In this document: piece by piece, positions 37,445 through 46,562 of the stretch
Numbering within the stretch: the stretch's first letter is position 1
Layout of the letters: the number at the start of each line of letters is the position of its first letter
NCBI RefSeq assembly: GCF_004514425.2
Contig: NZ_MYFN02000001.1
Coordinates: forward strand, 686,628-750,627
Length of the DNA stretch: 64,000 nucleotides
Direction: 5' to 3'
From: Shinella sumterensis
GTDB lineage: Bacteria > Pseudomonadota > Alphaproteobacteria > Rhizobiales > Rhizobiaceae
Notes under the pieces: model-generated
What the model saw: only the letters and a program-made list of their open reading frames with translations
Told to the model about the DNA's origin: nothing
The model's database searches: none
Translations under genes and position numbers: made by a program

Positions 37445-37522
37445 TGAAGCGACCGCTAGTCTCGTTTCAGATCCGGCGCGGCACATTGTCCGGCCACGCC
37501 ACAACAACGCGGGACGCGCGAC

Positions 37523-38563
37523 ATGACGATACACACCAAGCCGGTTCATCTGCCGACCATCGATTTTTCAAGGTTCTATGGCGATGTCGCCGAACGTGAC
37601 GGCTTCATCCGGGAGCTCACCCGCGTTCTGCACGATCACGGCTTCTTCTATCTCACGGGCCACGGCGTGCCGCAGAGCCTGATCGATGACGTTATCGCCG
37701 TTTCGAAGCGCTTCTTCGCGCTGCCCGAGGCCGAAAAGCTGTCGATCGAGATGGTCAAGTCGCCGCATTTTCGCGGCTACAATCGGGCCGGATACGAGCG
37801 CACACGCGGCGAGCAGGATTGGCGCGAACAGCTCGACATCAACACCGAGGGCACGGTTGTCGAGGGTGACGCAGATACGCCCTGGAACCGGCTTCACGGC
37901 CCCAACCAATGGCCGGAGGCGCTGCCGGAACTGAAACCGCTTCTCCTGCGCTATCAGGCGGAAGTCACACGCATCGGTATCGACGTGCTGAAGGCGATCG
38001 CGCTTTCGCTTGGGCAGCCGGAAAATGCCTTCGCCGACATTTACGAGCCGACGCCGTCCCAGCTGCTGAAGATCATCCGCTATCCCGGCCGCGAGGCTGC
38101 CGGCAGCGACCAGGGGGTCGGCGCACACAAGGACGGCGGCTTCGTCACGGTCCTGCTGCAGGATACAACGCCCGGCCTGCGCATCCGCACCGAAGAGGGT
38201 GTCTGGATCGAGGCGCCGCCGGTGCCCGGAACCTTCATCATCAACAGCGGCGAGTTGCTCGAACTGGCGACGAACGGTTTCGTGCGCGCCGACGTGCATG
38301 ATGTCGTGACGCCGCCGGCCGGCGTGGAGCGCTTCTCGGTCGCCTTCTTCCTCGGTGCGCGTTACGACGCAACCATCCCCGTCATTCCGCTGCCGGAGGA
38401 ACTGAAGCGCGGCGAGCGCGGCGTCACGGTCGATCCGCTCAATCCCATCTTCCGCGAGGTCGGCATCAACCACCTGAAGAGCCGGCTGCGCTCCCATCCC
38501 GATGTGGCCGAGCGACACCATTCCGACCTGCTTCATCTGCTGGACAAGCCCGCCAAGGCGTGA
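37523..38563 (+). CDS. 2-oxoglutarate/Fe(II)-dependent oxygenase, isopenicillin-N-synthase family
   Basis: A 346-residue DIOX_N plus 2OG-FeII_Oxy protein. The iron facial triad is His202-Asp204 (AHKDGG) and His259 (RADVHDV); Arg270-Ser272 (RFS) binds the 2-oxoglutarate carboxylate. The N-terminal VLHDHGFFYLTGHGV segment is typical. In a sulfur-scavenging context it may oxidise an organosulfur or ester substrate, but it is not of the TauD family. SD is not evident immediately upstream. Followed 67 bases later by the SfnB-like gene in the same direction. Confidence 0.88.
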   Translation: MTIHTKPVHLPTIDFSRFYGDVAERDGFIRELTRVLHDHGFFYLTGHGVPQSLIDDVIAVSKRFFALPEAEKLSIEMVKSPHFRGYNRAGYERTRGEQDWREQLDINTEGTVVEGDADTPWNRLHGPNQWPEALPELKPLLLRYQAEVTRIGIDVLKAIALSLGQPENAFADIYEPTPSQLLKIIRYPGREAAGSDQGVGAHKDGGFVTVLLQDTTPGLRIRTEEGVWIEAPPVPGTFIINSGELLELATNGFVRADVHDVVTPPAGVERFSVAFFLGARYDATIPVIPLPEELKRGERGVTVDPLNPIFREVGINHLKSRLRSHPDVAERHHSDLLHLLDKPAKA

Positions 38564-38630
38564 CGCGGGTCGCGGTTTCGAACGTGGCCATTCGAGCGCC
38601 GATGCCGGCCTTAATCAGAAAGGAAGAACC

Positions 38631-39845
38631 ATGAGCAGCGTCACCACGCTCGTCCAGCCCCCGAAGGTTGCCAACCGCATCGCAAGCGAGGAGGAGGCGC
38701 TTTCCGTTGCCCGCGCGCTTGCCACAGAATTCGCCGGCGGCGCGAGCCGGCGCGACTTCGAACGCGCCTTGCCGCACGAGGAGCTGGACAGGCTTTCCGA
38801 TTCGGGCCTGCTCGCCATCACGGTTCCCGCCGAATACGGCGGCATCGATGTTTCGAACGCGGTGCTTGCGGAGGTGACGGCGATCCTTTCGGAGGCCGAC
38901 AGCTCGATCGGGCAGATCCCGCAGAACCATTTCTATATCCTGGAGGCCTTGCGCCATGACGGGAGCGAGGCGCAGAAGCGCTTCTATTTCGGCCGCGCCC
39001 TTGCCGGCGACCGCTTCGGCAATGCCCTTTCGGAGATCGGCACGAAGACGGTCGGTGACTACAACACGCGCATCAAGCCTGACGGGGCGGGGTTTCGCAT
39101 CAATGGGCGCAAGTTCTACTCGACGGGTGTGCTGTTCGCCCATTGGGTCACCGTCTTCGCGCTTGACGATCAGGACCGGCTGACCATGTCCTTCGTGCCG
39201 CGTGACACCGATGGCATCGAGATCGTTGACGACTGGGACGGCTTCGGCCAGCGCACGACGGGAAGCGGTACGACGATCCTGCGCGACGTCTATGTTCCCG
39301 CCGATGCCGTCGTGCCGCATCAGAAGGGCTTCGAACGACCGGGCACAATCGGCTCCGTCGGACAGATCATCCATGCCGGCGTCGATCTCGGCATTGCCCG
39401 CGCCGCGTTCAAGGAACTCATCGGTTATGTCCGCGACAAGGCACGTCCATGGATGGATTCGGGCGTCGAGCGCGCCGCGGACGATCCACTGACGATCGCC
39501 CGGGTGGGCGACCTGGCCATCCGCATAGAGGCGGCCGAGGCGACGGTGGAGCGGGCGGGGCGGAAGATCGACCAGGCGCAGGTGAGCCTCAATGCGGACA
39601 ATGCCGTCGCCGCGACGCTCGCGGTGGCCGCTGCGAAGGTCCTGACGACCGAACTGGTCATCGATGCGACGAACGTGCTTTTCGAGCTTGCCGGCACATC
39701 CGCGACGAAGCGCGGCCTCAACCTCGAACGCCACTGGCGCAACGCCCGCACCCATACGTTGCATGATCCGGTTCGCTGGAAATACCACGTCGTGGGCAAC
39801 TATCATCTCAACGACGTCATTCCGCCGAAAAACGGAGCGCTTTGA
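38631..39845 (+). CDS. Acyl-CoA-dehydrogenase-fold oxidoreductase, SfnB-like
   Basis: A 404-residue flavoprotein of the acyl-CoA dehydrogenase superfamily, in the SfnB/DszC/DBT-monooxygenase branch (TVPAEYGGIDVSNAVLAEV, IGQIPQNHF, GRKFYSTGVLFAHWVTVFA, and the C-terminal HTLHDPVRWKYHVVGNY). This branch works with reduced flavin in dimethyl-sulfone and thiophene desulfurisation and related reactions. SD AAAGGAAGAA before ATG 38631. The sulfur neighbourhood supports a monooxygenase role. A strong terminator follows. Confidence 0.88.
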   Translation: MSSVTTLVQPPKVANRIASEEEALSVARALATEFAGGASRRDFERALPHEELDRLSDSGLLAITVPAEYGGIDVSNAVLAEVTAILSEADSSIGQIPQNHFYILEALRHDGSEAQKRFYFGRALAGDRFGNALSEIGTKTVGDYNTRIKPDGAGFRINGRKFYSTGVLFAHWVTVFALDDQDRLTMSFVPRDTDGIEIVDDWDGFGQRTTGSGTTILRDVYVPADAVVPHQKGFERPGTIGSVGQIIHAGVDLGIARAAFKELIGYVRDKARPWMDSGVERAADDPLTIARVGDLAIRIEAAEATVERAGRKIDQAQVSLNADNAVAATLAVAAAKVLTTELVIDATNVLFELAGTSATKRGLNLERHWRNARTHTLHDPVRWKYHVVGNYHLNDVIPPKNGAL

Positions 39846-39873
39846 GATCAACCTCGTGGTGGGGTGGTCGACT

Positions 39874-39906
39874 GGCCGCAATCCTTTGGGATTGCGGCCT
39901 TTTTTA
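39874..39906 (+). terminator. Strong terminator after the SfnB-like gene
   Basis: An 11-bp perfect stem (GGCCGCAATCC / GGATTGCGGCC) with TTTG loop and seven Ts, 28 bases after the stop. Confidence 0.92.
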
Positions 39907-39984
39907 TGCGCTGGTGCCGCAAGACCTGGCGGTTTGCCCGGCTTGGACGGTTCGGCTGAAATGCGATTTCCAAAATTAATCTAT

Positions 39985-40010
39985 ATAAAAGATGGAATTT
40001 CTGTATTTAA
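39985..40010 (+). promoter_or_regulatory. Conserved AT-rich element before the FMN monooxygenase gene
   Basis: GATGGAATTTCTGTATTT (39991-40008), the second copy of the element at 37424, preceded by CTATATAAAA. It begins 87 bp before the ATG. Confidence 0.6.
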
Positions 40011-40077
40011 TGCGCAGGAGCATTATTCTCCGCCAGAACCGGAAGCCGCTCGGCATTCCCCACCTCTGGAGACACAC

Positions 40078-41490
40078 ATGGCACGCCACATTCGTTTCAA
40101 TGCCTTCGACATGAACTGCGTGGGCCATCAGTCACCGGGCCTGTGGGCGCATCCCCGCGACAAGTCCGCGAAATACAAGGACCTGGACTATTGGCAGGAC
40201 CTTGCCCGCACGCTGGAGCGCGGCGTCTTCGATGGCATCTTCATCGCCGACGTCGTCGGCTATTACGACGTCTACAAGGGCTCCAATTACCACGCCATCC
40301 ATCAGGCCGCGCAGATACCGGTGAACGATCCCCTGCAACTGGCAGCGCCCATCGCGCTCGCCACGCAGCACTTGGGTATTGGCATAACCGCCTCGACGTC
40401 CTTCGAACACCCCTATACCTTCGCCCGGCGGCTGGCGACGGCAGATCATCATACCAAGGGCCGCGTGGGCTGGAACATCGTCACCTCCTATCTGGAGAGC
40501 GGGGCGAAGAATGTCGGGCAGGGCGGTCTTCGCCAGCATGACAACCGCTACGAGGTCGCCGCCGAATATCTCGAAGTGCTCTACAAGCTGCTGGAAGGGT
40601 CCTGGGAAGAGGGCGCCGTCGTGCGTGACAGCGAAAATCGCATCTTTACCCATCCCGAAAAGGTCCACGAGATCGGTCACAAGGGCAAGTATTTCGAGGT
40701 GCCGGGCTACGGCTTGACGGAGCCTTCGCCGCAGCGCACGCCCGTACTATACCAGGCCGGCGCGTCCGGTCCCGGCAAGGCATTCGCCGCCGGCCATGCC
40801 GAATGCATCTTCGTGGCGGCGCCGACCAAGGCCGTGCTCAAGGCCTATGTCGCCGATATTCGCCAGCGGATCGCCGCCGCAGGGCGCGATCCGAAGAAGG
40901 TTTACATTTATACGCTCGTCACCATCATCACGGACGAGACGGAAGAGAAGGCGCAGAAAAAATTCGAGGATTACCGCAGCTATGTCTCCTATGACGGCTC
41001 GCTGACCTTCATGTCCGGCTGGAGCGGCATCGATTTCGGGCAGTATGCGCCGACCGATGTCGTCGAGAGGATCGAGACGAATGCGATCCATTCCTTCGTC
41101 GAGCACATTGCCGGCGGCGACAAGTCATGGACCATCGACGAGCTGGCGCAATTCGGCGGCATCGGGGGCATGGGCCCGGTCTTTGTCGGCTCGCCGGAGC
41201 GCATCGCCGATATCCTGCAGGAGTGGGTGGCGGATACGGATGTCGATGGCTTCAATATCGCCTATGCCGTAACGCCCGACAGTTTCGAGGATGTCGTCGG
41301 CCATATCGTGCCGGAATTGCAAAAGCGCGGCGCCTATCCCACGGCCTACAAGCCGGGAACGCTGCGGGAGAAACTGTTCGGCGAGGGGCCGTATCTGCCG
41401 AAGTCCCATCCGGCGGAGGGCTACCGGGATATCGAGGCTTTCAAACGACGCGAGGCCGAGGTTGTCCCGGCCGTGAAGATCGCGGGGTGA
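40078..41490 (+). CDS. FMN-dependent monooxygenase, NtaA/SnaA/DszA family
   Basis: A 470-residue luciferase-like monooxygenase. The N-terminal FNAFDMNCVGHQSPGLWAHP, GVFDGIFIADV, TASTSFEHPYTFARRLATAD and GRVGWNIVTSY are hallmarks of the NtaA/SnaA/DszA group, which uses FMNH2 from a separate reductase. DszA-type members cleave sulfones. The location between an SfnB-like gene and an FAD protein fits organosulfur oxidation; the exact substrate is unknown. Start 40078 has TGGAGA upstream; longer frames run into the terminator region. Confidence 0.9.
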   Translation: MARHIRFNAFDMNCVGHQSPGLWAHPRDKSAKYKDLDYWQDLARTLERGVFDGIFIADVVGYYDVYKGSNYHAIHQAAQIPVNDPLQLAAPIALATQHLGIGITASTSFEHPYTFARRLATADHHTKGRVGWNIVTSYLESGAKNVGQGGLRQHDNRYEVAAEYLEVLYKLLEGSWEEGAVVRDSENRIFTHPEKVHEIGHKGKYFEVPGYGLTEPSPQRTPVLYQAGASGPGKAFAAGHAECIFVAAPTKAVLKAYVADIRQRIAAAGRDPKKVYIYTLVTIITDETEEKAQKKFEDYRSYVSYDGSLTFMSGWSGIDFGQYAPTDVVERIETNAIHSFVEHIAGGDKSWTIDELAQFGGIGGMGPVFVGSPERIADILQEWVADTDVDGFNIAYAVTPDSFEDVVGHIVPELQKRGAYPTAYKPGTLREKLFGEGPYLPKSHPAEGYRDIEAFKRREAEVVPAVKIAG

Positions 41491-41492
41491 TC

Positions 41493-42953
41493 ATGACGGT
41501 GCCGTTTCCGCACAAAGAGTTGGCCCGGCCGGTTGTCGCCATCATCGGCGGCGGCTTCACCGGCGCGGCGTTGGCCTATCATCTCGCTGGTCTTGTGCGT
41601 GCAGAGGCGGTCCGCATCGTGGTCTATGAGCCGCGTGCAAACCTTGGCGGCGGGCTGGCCTATGATACGGCCGAACCCGTCCACCGCATCAACGTACCGG
41701 CGTCGCGCATGTCGCTTATCCCAAGCGAGGGGTCACATTTCCAGGACTGGCTGGCCGGGACGGGCGCGCTGGATGACGATGCGGACGCGACGACGCCTGA
41801 TGGCCATGTCTTCGCGCGCCGCTCGGCCTTTGGACGCTACGTCGCGGCGCAGCTCCAGCCGTTCCTGGCGGCCGGCGCTGTCGAACATCACAGGGCGCGC
41901 GTCGTCAGGGTCGCGCGGGCGGGCAAGGCATGGCGGATCGAGACGGAGGATGGTGCAGGCCTCGTGGCCGACCACCTCGTCCTGGCGACGAGCCATCCGG
42001 GTCCGCAGGCGCCCGCCGGCATCGAACGGGCGCTTGCCGGGCATCCCCGTTACATCGCGGATGCGACCCGGCCATCGGCGCTCGCGGCGATCCGGCCCCA
42101 CGATCGCGTACTGATCGTCGGAACGGGATTGACCGCGGCCGACATTATCGCCGCGCTCGATGCGGCCGGTCATTCCGGCAGGATAACCGCCGTTTCCCGG
42201 CGCGGGTTGCGCTCGCGCGGTCATAATCTTCTGCCGCAGGAGCCCTTCGGCGAGTTCGCCGATCCGCCGAGCCGCACGGCGGGCGCCCTGCTGAGGCGGG
42301 TTCGCCGTACGATTGCGGTCGCCGAGGCGCATGGCGTGACATGGCACGCGGTCTTCGACCGGCTGCGGGCGCAGGGTGGTGACATCTGGCGCGCCCTGCC
42401 GGTTTCCGAGCGAAGGCGGCTCGTGCGCTTCCTGCGGCCCTATTGGGATGTCCACCGCTTCCGCATCGCGCCGCAGGTCGAGGCGGCCATCGAGCGGCGT
42501 CTTTCAACCGGTGGCCTCGACTTTCATGCGGCGTCGCTTGCCGCGGTCTCGCGCGAGCCGGACGATACGATCGCGGTAACGTTCCGCCCGCGCCGCGGAG
42601 GTCGACCCTTCGAAGGGCGCTACGATGCGCTGGTGCTGGCGACGGGGCCAGGCCATGGCAGCATCCTGTCCAGCCAGCCTTGTCTCTCCGGGCTCGCGGA
42701 AGCCGGTCTTCTGCAGGTCGACAATGTCGGTCTCGGCATAGCGGTCGATGCCGACAGCCGTGTCATCGACAAGGACGGCGCGAGCATGCGCGATCTCTAT
42801 GTCGCGGGGCCGCTTGCCCGCGGGACGTTCGGCGAACTGATGGGCCTGCCCCAGGTGACCGAACACGCGCTCTTCGTGGCCGAGCGGATCGCTGCGGTCC
42901 TGGCGCATCCAATTTCGGAAACGGTCACGACGGCGAATTATCGGACCGACTGA
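41493..42953 (+). CDS. FAD/NAD(P)-binding protein (NAD_binding_9 type), copy A
   Basis: A 486-residue flavoprotein-like protein. It begins with a Rossmann motif (VAIIGGGFTGAALAYHLAG) and has YEPRANLGGGLAYDT, INVPASRMSLIP, a second VLIVGTGLTAADIIAALDAAG motif (about 205) and a late LYVAGPLARGTFGELMGLPQV segment. This is the FAD/NAD(P)-binding domain family whose members are mostly of unknown function. It starts 2 bases after the FMN monooxygenase stop, so it is co-translated. It may recycle flavin or oxidise a sulfur intermediate. A related gene lies at 45179. Confidence 0.85.
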   Translation: MTVPFPHKELARPVVAIIGGGFTGAALAYHLAGLVRAEAVRIVVYEPRANLGGGLAYDTAEPVHRINVPASRMSLIPSEGSHFQDWLAGTGALDDDADATTPDGHVFARRSAFGRYVAAQLQPFLAAGAVEHHRARVVRVARAGKAWRIETEDGAGLVADHLVLATSHPGPQAPAGIERALAGHPRYIADATRPSALAAIRPHDRVLIVGTGLTAADIIAALDAAGHSGRITAVSRRGLRSRGHNLLPQEPFGEFADPPSRTAGALLRRVRRTIAVAEAHGVTWHAVFDRLRAQGGDIWRALPVSERRRLVRFLRPYWDVHRFRIAPQVEAAIERRLSTGGLDFHAASLAAVSREPDDTIAVTFRPRRGGRPFEGRYDALVLATGPGHGSILSSQPCLSGLAEAGLLQVDNVGLGIAVDADSRVIDKDGASMRDLYVAGPLARGTFGELMGLPQVTEHALFVAERIAAVLAHPISETVTTANYRTD

Positions 42954-43022
42954 GAGGCCGGTGGCGCACATGGCTGCCGTCACAAAAGCTTCATGAAGCC
43001 TTCCTATCTCTAGGCAGCGCCG

Positions 43023-43042
43023 ATGCCGGCCTTGGCCGGCAT
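43023..43042. repeat. GC-rich palindrome before ppk2
   Basis: ATGCCGGCC-TT-GGCCGGCAT is a perfect 9-bp inverted repeat with no T-tract, about 60 bp before ppk2. It may be a weak terminator or an mRNA structure. Confidence 0.4.
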
Positions 43043-43104
43043 GCGCCTCACTGACCCCGGCGGCGGCCGCCTCCGGGCGCAGCGTTCATTGGCGGATACC
43101 GGTC

Positions 43105-44013
43105 ATGTTCAACGACAACAATCTGAACCGCATCAAGGCGGAAATTGCCGACAGCTTCGACGAGGAGCTCGAAATGCAGATCGAGGAGGATCGACTGGAC
43201 GACCTCATCTCGGAGGGCATGTCCGAGGCGCCCGCGCCGACGCTGGAGCGCCGCATCTATTTCCGCGAGCTGTTCCGTCTCCAGCACGAACTGGTCAAGC
43301 TTCAGGACTGGGTCCAGCACAAGAAGCTCAAGGTTGTCGTGCTGTTCGAAGGGCGCGATTCCGCCGGCAAGGGCGGCGCCATCAAGCGCGTCACGCAGCG
43401 ACTCAACCCGCGTGTCTGCCGCGTCGTCGCGCTGCCTGCACCGACCGAGCGCGAACGCAATCAATGGTACTTCCAGCGCTATGTGCCGCATCTGCCGACG
43501 GCCGGCGAAATGGTGCTGTTCGACCGCTCCTGGTACAACCGCGCCGGCGTCGAGCGCGTCATGGGCTTCTGCACGCCCGACGAACTGGAGGAGTTCTTCC
43601 GCTCGGTACCGGAATTCGAGCGCATGCTCGTGCGTTCGGGCATCATCCTCATCAAATACTGGTTCTCGATTACCGACGACGAGCAGGAATTCCGCTTCCG
43701 CATGCGCATCCACGATCCGCTGAAGCAGTGGAAGCTGTCGCCGATGGACCTGGAAAGCCGCGTCCATTGGGAAGACTACACCAAGGCCAAGGAAGAGATG
43801 CTGGAGCGCACGCACATTCCCGAGGCGCCGTGGTGGATCGTCGAGGCCGTGGACAAGAAGAAGGCGCGCCTGAACTGCATCGCCCACCTTCTTGCGCAGG
43901 TGCCCTACGAGGACGTGCCGAAGGCCGCCGTCGAACTGCCGGAACGCGTGCGGCATGACGACTACATTCGCCGTGAGCCACCGGATGAAATGTATGTTCC
44001 CGAGGTTTACTGA
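43105..44013 (+). CDS. ppk2: Polyphosphate kinase 2 (PPK2 family)
   Basis: A 302-residue P-loop kinase that transfers phosphate between polyphosphate and nucleotides. Walker A is GRDSAGKG (83-90), followed by KRVTQRLNPRVCRVVALP; the lid and Walker B region is LFDRSWYNRAGVERVMGF. The YFQRYVPHLP segment is typical of the single-domain class I. Residues 1-50 form an acidic leader. It lacks the AT-rich element of the sulfur units. ZntB-like follows 14 bases later. Confidence 0.95.
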   Translation: MFNDNNLNRIKAEIADSFDEELEMQIEEDRLDDLISEGMSEAPAPTLERRIYFRELFRLQHELVKLQDWVQHKKLKVVVLFEGRDSAGKGGAIKRVTQRLNPRVCRVVALPAPTERERNQWYFQRYVPHLPTAGEMVLFDRSWYNRAGVERVMGFCTPDELEEFFRSVPEFERMLVRSGIILIKYWFSITDDEQEFRFRMRIHDPLKQWKLSPMDLESRVHWEDYTKAKEEMLERTHIPEAPWWIVEAVDKKKARLNCIAHLLAQVPYEDVPKAAVELPERVRHDDYIRREPPDEMYVPEVY

Positions 44014-44027
44014 CGCGGCCGGGACCT

Positions 44028-45035
44028 GTGACGCTTTTAAGTGAGAATGAAGGCGGGCATGCGCCCGGGCTCGTCGGCGCCTGGCGGGGAGAACCCGGCG
44101 GGCGTGTGCGGCCGATCGCGCCGCAGGATCTCGATGCGGCATTGGCCGACGACAGCGGGTGGGTCTGGCTGCATGTCGATCTCGTCGATCAGCGCATGCA
44201 GGGTTGGCTGACCGGGCGCTGTGCCCTTCCCATCGCCGCACGTGCGGTCCTCGACGGGCACGACGAGAGCCTGGTGCTGGGCCACGAGGCGGGCACCACC
44301 CACGGCGTCGTGGTCGACCTGGAACAGGACATGGGACGCGTGACGACCGTGGTCGGACGGCTGCATTTCGCGCTGACCGACCGGCTTCTCGTGACGGCAC
44401 GGCGCCATCCGCTCGCCGCTGTGGACAAGGTTCGCCGCTCGTTCTCGGAGGGATTCGCGCCCGCCACGGCCTACGAGCTGTTCGAAGGCATTGTCGCCGC
44501 CTTCTGCAAGAACACCAATCTTCGGCTCAAGGAGGCGTCTGGCCTGCTCGATACAATCGAGGATCGGATCGTCACCGAACGGCTGAGCGACGAACGGCGC
44601 AACCTGAAGGAGGTTCGTCGCCTCGCCGTGTCCCTGCACCGGCCCGTCGCCGGGATGGTGGCGCTTTTCGATGAGGAAGACCGGGAGGGCTGGACGCTGT
44701 CGGAAACGGCCCATGCCGTTCTGCGCCGGCTTTCCCTGCGGCTCGAACGGCTCGATCGCGAAATCGTCACCCTCAACGATCGCGCGCGCCTGCTTCAGGA
44801 GGAAATGGCGGCCGAGCTTGCCGACGAGTCCAACCGCAGCCTGCGCGCCATGGCGATCATGAGCGCGCTTCTCCTGCCCGGCACGCTGGTTGTGGGCGTC
44901 TTCGGCATGAACACGGCTGGCCTGCCGTTCAGCCACGGCGATTCGGGTTTCGGCTGGGCCATGGCGCTGGGGATCGCCGCAACCGGGCTTTTCTACTGGT
45001 TGCTGCGCCGCGCCGGGATCAGCCTTCGCTTTTGA
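44028..45035 (+). CDS. CorA-family divalent-cation transporter, ZntB-like
   Basis: A 335-residue protein starting at GTG. The cytoplasmic domain (1-270, long helices such as SGLLDTIEDRIVTERL) is followed by two C-terminal membrane helices and the pore motif GMN in VFGMNTAGLPF (about 295). ZntB-type members carry zinc or magnesium; the ion cannot be told from sequence. Co-directional with ppk2, 14 bases apart, so likely one unit in a phosphate/metal context. Confidence 0.9.
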   Translation: MTLLSENEGGHAPGLVGAWRGEPGGRVRPIAPQDLDAALADDSGWVWLHVDLVDQRMQGWLTGRCALPIAARAVLDGHDESLVLGHEAGTTHGVVVDLEQDMGRVTTVVGRLHFALTDRLLVTARRHPLAAVDKVRRSFSEGFAPATAYELFEGIVAAFCKNTNLRLKEASGLLDTIEDRIVTERLSDERRNLKEVRRLAVSLHRPVAGMVALFDEEDREGWTLSETAHAVLRRLSLRLERLDREIVTLNDRARLLQEEMAAELADESNRSLRAMAIMSALLLPGTLVVGVFGMNTAGLPFSHGDSGFGWAMALGIAATGLFYWLLRRAGISLRF

Positions 45036-45075
45036 GGATTCCGGGATCTTCCAAAAAAGGGTCTTGCAATCTCAT

Positions 45076-45088
45076 CTAAATTCTATTG
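45076..45088 (-). promoter_or_regulatory. AT-rich element before FAD/NAD(P) protein copy B
   Basis: Minus strand CAATAGAATTTAG, about 90-103 bp before the start at 45179; shares ATAGAATTT with the other sulfur-region elements. Confidence 0.4.
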
Positions 45089-45178
45089 TTTTAGTGGAGA
45101 AATGCAGAGTCACCGCTCGTTCCGCACGGAGCGAGTCCTGGAATACCGCCTGATGCAACACAGGAGAGGAGCCGAAAG

Positions 45179-46555
45179 ATGACGCTTGTTCCCAGCCATT
45201 TCGCACCGCAATCGAAAGAGACCGGAACTCTTGCCCGCATCGCCGTGGTCGGTCGCGGCTTTACCGGCATGATGACCGCGATTGCCTTGCTGAAGACGTT
45301 CGACAGGCCGTTCCACCTCGTCCTGCACGACCCCTATCCAAGGATCGACGGGGGCGAAGGTCTGGCCCATGCGGCCTCGCCGCTGCTCAACAGCCGGGTG
45401 CGGGATCTCTCCATCGACCCGGTCCTGCGCGACGATTTCCGTGCCTGGCTGGAAGCGGATGGTCACTGGAACGAAGGTGTCCAGACGGACGCTGCGGCCG
45501 GTGCGGTCGACCATGCCTTCGTGCCCGGCGAAATCTTCAGCGCCTATGTCTACCAGCGCTTCGCCGAGGCTCTGCGCGGGCGCACCGACGTCATCATGCA
45601 GATCAGCGCTGACAGCGTGACCGCCGTCGAGCGGCACCCGCAGGGTGGGCTGAATGTCTTCTCCGGTGGCGAGCGGGCGCGTTTCGACGCGGTGTTCCTC
45701 GCCACAGGTTATGGCCTGCGTGACGGTCGTGAGGATGTGGGCGCGCAGGGCGCAGCCGCAGAGGCGATCGTCATCGGCGGCGGGGTCCATGCGGTGGATC
45801 GCGCGCTTCGCCTGCTGGCATCCGGCGGGGCGGCGCATGTGACGCTCATTTCCGCTTCCGGTTTTCTGCCGCAGCCGCATACCGCCGCTGCCGTCGGCAC
45901 GGTGGTGTCGGACCGGCCGTTGCCCAACACGTTGCGCGGAGCGTTCCGCTCGCTGCGCGAAGCGGCCAACCGGGCGGCCGCGGACGGGTCAGGCTGGCAG
46001 GGGATCATGAACGACTTCCGGCAACGGGCAGGTGATCTCTGGCGGGGACTGACGCCGGAAGAACGCCGGCGCTTCAAGCGGCACGTCAAGCCGATCTACG
46101 ACAGCCACCGCAACCGTCTGCCGCCCGCCCAGTATGCGCGCCTGCGTGAGGCGATCGCCAGCGGCGCGATCACCGTGCGCAAGGGCAAGGTCGAGCGTAT
46201 CGCGACGAACGGCGTGCTCCTTTCGACAGCGGGCGGCCTGCAGGTTCTCGCTGCCGAGCAGACGATCGATTGTCGCATTCGGTCGGCGGATCTGGATTCA
46301 CCGCTGTTCCGGGCGCTGTTTTCCAGCGGCCTCGCGCAGCGGGACGAACTCGACCTCGGCGTCTTCGTCGATCGCAGCGGCCGCGTGGTCAATGGCAAGG
46401 ACCGTTTCGAGGGGCTGTTCGCCATGGGGCCGCTGGGTCTTGGCAGTCTGCCGGATATCGACCTCGTGCCGCAGATCGTGACGCAGGCCTATGCGGCGGC
46501 GTCGGCGCTTGCCGAGCATCAGCCCGCTAGCGCCCATGGCGTTCAGGCCGGATGA
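45179..46555 (+). CDS. FAD/NAD(P)-binding protein (NAD_binding_9 type), copy B
   Basis: A 458-residue relative of the protein at 41493, with the N-terminal IAVVGRGFTGMMTAIALL (one Gly of the usual GxGxxG replaced by Arg), DGGEGLAHAASPLLNSRVRDLS, AIVIGGGVHAVDRALRLLASGG about 195, and FAMGPLGLGSLPDIDLVPQ near the end. SD CAGGAGAGGAG. Alone in its unit but preceded by the same type of AT-rich element. Function unknown; probably a flavoprotein connected with the sulfur region. It converges with the gene at 46563, 7 bases apart. Confidence 0.82.
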   Translation: MTLVPSHFAPQSKETGTLARIAVVGRGFTGMMTAIALLKTFDRPFHLVLHDPYPRIDGGEGLAHAASPLLNSRVRDLSIDPVLRDDFRAWLEADGHWNEGVQTDAAAGAVDHAFVPGEIFSAYVYQRFAEALRGRTDVIMQISADSVTAVERHPQGGLNVFSGGERARFDAVFLATGYGLRDGREDVGAQGAAAEAIVIGGGVHAVDRALRLLASGGAAHVTLISASGFLPQPHTAAAVGTVVSDRPLPNTLRGAFRSLREAANRAAADGSGWQGIMNDFRQRAGDLWRGLTPEERRRFKRHVKPIYDSHRNRLPPAQYARLREAIASGAITVRKGKVERIATNGVLLSTAGGLQVLAAEQTIDCRIRSADLDSPLFRALFSSGLAQRDELDLGVFVDRSGRVVNGKDRFEGLFAMGPLGLGSLPDIDLVPQIVTQAYAAASALAEHQPASAHGVQAG

Positions 46556-46562
46556 AACCCTT

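Noticed and set aside
43023-43042. GC palindrome as a REP-type dispersed repeat
   Set aside because: Only a partial similar string (GATGCCGGCC near 38600) was noticed elsewhere in the window, which is not enough to define a repeat family.
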